In this document: one piece after another, positions 63,784 through 64,000 of the stretch
Position numbering within the stretch: position 1 is the stretch's first letter
Layout: every line of letters starts with the position of its first letter
Assembly (NCBI RefSeq): GCF_007097385.1
Contig: NZ_VJZS01000015.1
Coordinates: 53,432-117,431 of the forward strand
Origin: Flavobacterium sp. ZT3R18
GTDB lineage: Bacteria > Bacteroidota > Bacteroidia > Flavobacteriales > Flavobacteriaceae
Reading direction: 5' to 3'
DNA: 64,000 nucleotides
The notes under the pieces: model-generated
What the model saw: only the letters and a program-made list of their open reading frames with translations
What the model was told of the DNA's origin: nothing
Database searches by the model: none
Program-made: the position numbers and the translations under genes

Positions 63784-63850
63784 TTTTCACTGAGATACTA
63801 AGGCTCTTAGACACTAAGATACTAAGATATATTTTTTGCAAAGATACAAA
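63784..63850. repeat. ACTAAG-type short-unit repeat upstream of lipB
   Basis: Repeated GATACTAAG/ACACTAAG units (TGAGATACTAAGGCTCTTAG, then ACACTAAGATACTAAG). A low-complexity tract directly before the lipB ATG. Confidence 0.6.
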
Positions 63851-63898
63851 GTTTTGAAGGATGTTTATGGAACGTAAAAAGTATGTATTTTTTGTCAT

Positions 63899-63926
63899 CC
63901 TAACAGGTTTCTTTTAACCTGTTAGG
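63899..63926. repeat. Perfect 11-bp hairpin (CCTAACAGGTT)
   Basis: CCTAACAGGTT-TCTTTT-AACCTGTTAGG, 11-bp perfect stem with a 6-nt loop. No T-run follows, so it is not an obvious terminator. Confidence 0.7.
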
Positions 63927-64000
63927 TGGGGTGTCAATTATGCGGCTTTTTTAATATTTTTTTTCACCCTTATTTCTTTATAAAGAGCTGCTCTTTTTTT

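Overview
This window is a chromosomal stretch of a low-GC member of the Bacteroidota, most likely a Flavobacterium. The evidence is the flavobacterial gene order (udk-divIC-mutA-mutB; tRNAs-tuf-tRNA-Trp-secE-nusG-rplKAJL-rpoBC), the class-specific proteins (PspC-like, DUF2851, Porin_10, DUF3467, a long GAPDH, an archaeal-like alpha-amylase), the TAnnTTTG-type -7 promoter elements, and the general lack of Shine-Dalgarno sequences. There is no prophage, CRISPR array or complete IS element. It is a core-genome region decorated with unusually many palindromic intergenic repeats.

Layout. 1-1.6 kb: accessory debris (HicB-like antitoxin, HTH protein, 5'-truncated ATP-binding protein). 1.7-7 kb: uridine kinase, DivIC and the two methylmalonyl-CoA mutase subunits, with a toxin-antitoxin pair lodged between the mutase genes. 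7.4-13.2 kb: secreted PepSY-like protein, lysozyme-like protein, MltG, GNAT, DapF and an HtrA protease. 13.5-18.5 kb: GAPDH, an Rpn/PD-(D/E)XK nuclease bracketed by 59-bp direct repeats, and a divergent Lrp regulator/alanine dehydrogenase pair. 18.8-31.3 kb (minus strand): amino-acid permease, LysM-NlpC/P60 hydrolase, TrhA-like membrane protein, two aconitases (AcnA, AcnB), MoxR ATPase and a parvulin isomerase. 32-36 kb: alpha-amylase lipoprotein and release factor 3. 36.3-50 kb (minus strand): the large transcription/translation cluster ending in rpoC, with four tRNAs. 50-54 kb: HPF, XerC-like recombinase, bS21, acyl-CoA dehydrogenase and an HhH protein. 54-64 kb: CAT-type permease, PspC, DUF2851, exonuclease, cysteine-synthase/CBS enzyme, porin, RNase HII and LipB.

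How the genes fit together. The mutase subunits interconvert methylmalonyl-CoA and succinyl-CoA. AcnA/AcnB serve the TCA and possibly the methylcitrate cycle. Ald with its Lrp regulator handles alanine. The 48-50 kb tRNA/tuf block and secE-nusG-rplKAJL-rpoBC form the expression-machinery cluster, with hairpins after tuf and between rplL and rpoB that could set relative expression.

Most interesting signals: (1) a three-copy structured intergenic element (15210, 51865, 61817) whose stems co-vary between copies, plus a possible miniature relative at 8966; (2) a strong, near-perfect Shine-Dalgarno before rpsU in a genome that otherwise lacks them; (3) a family of roughly 190-240-bp long-armed palindromes ending in a GGGCAAACGC-like motif; (4) the direct-repeat-flanked Rpn gene; (5) a vestigial acnA 5' end upstream of acnB. 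All calls come from reading the sequence alone; no database search was run.
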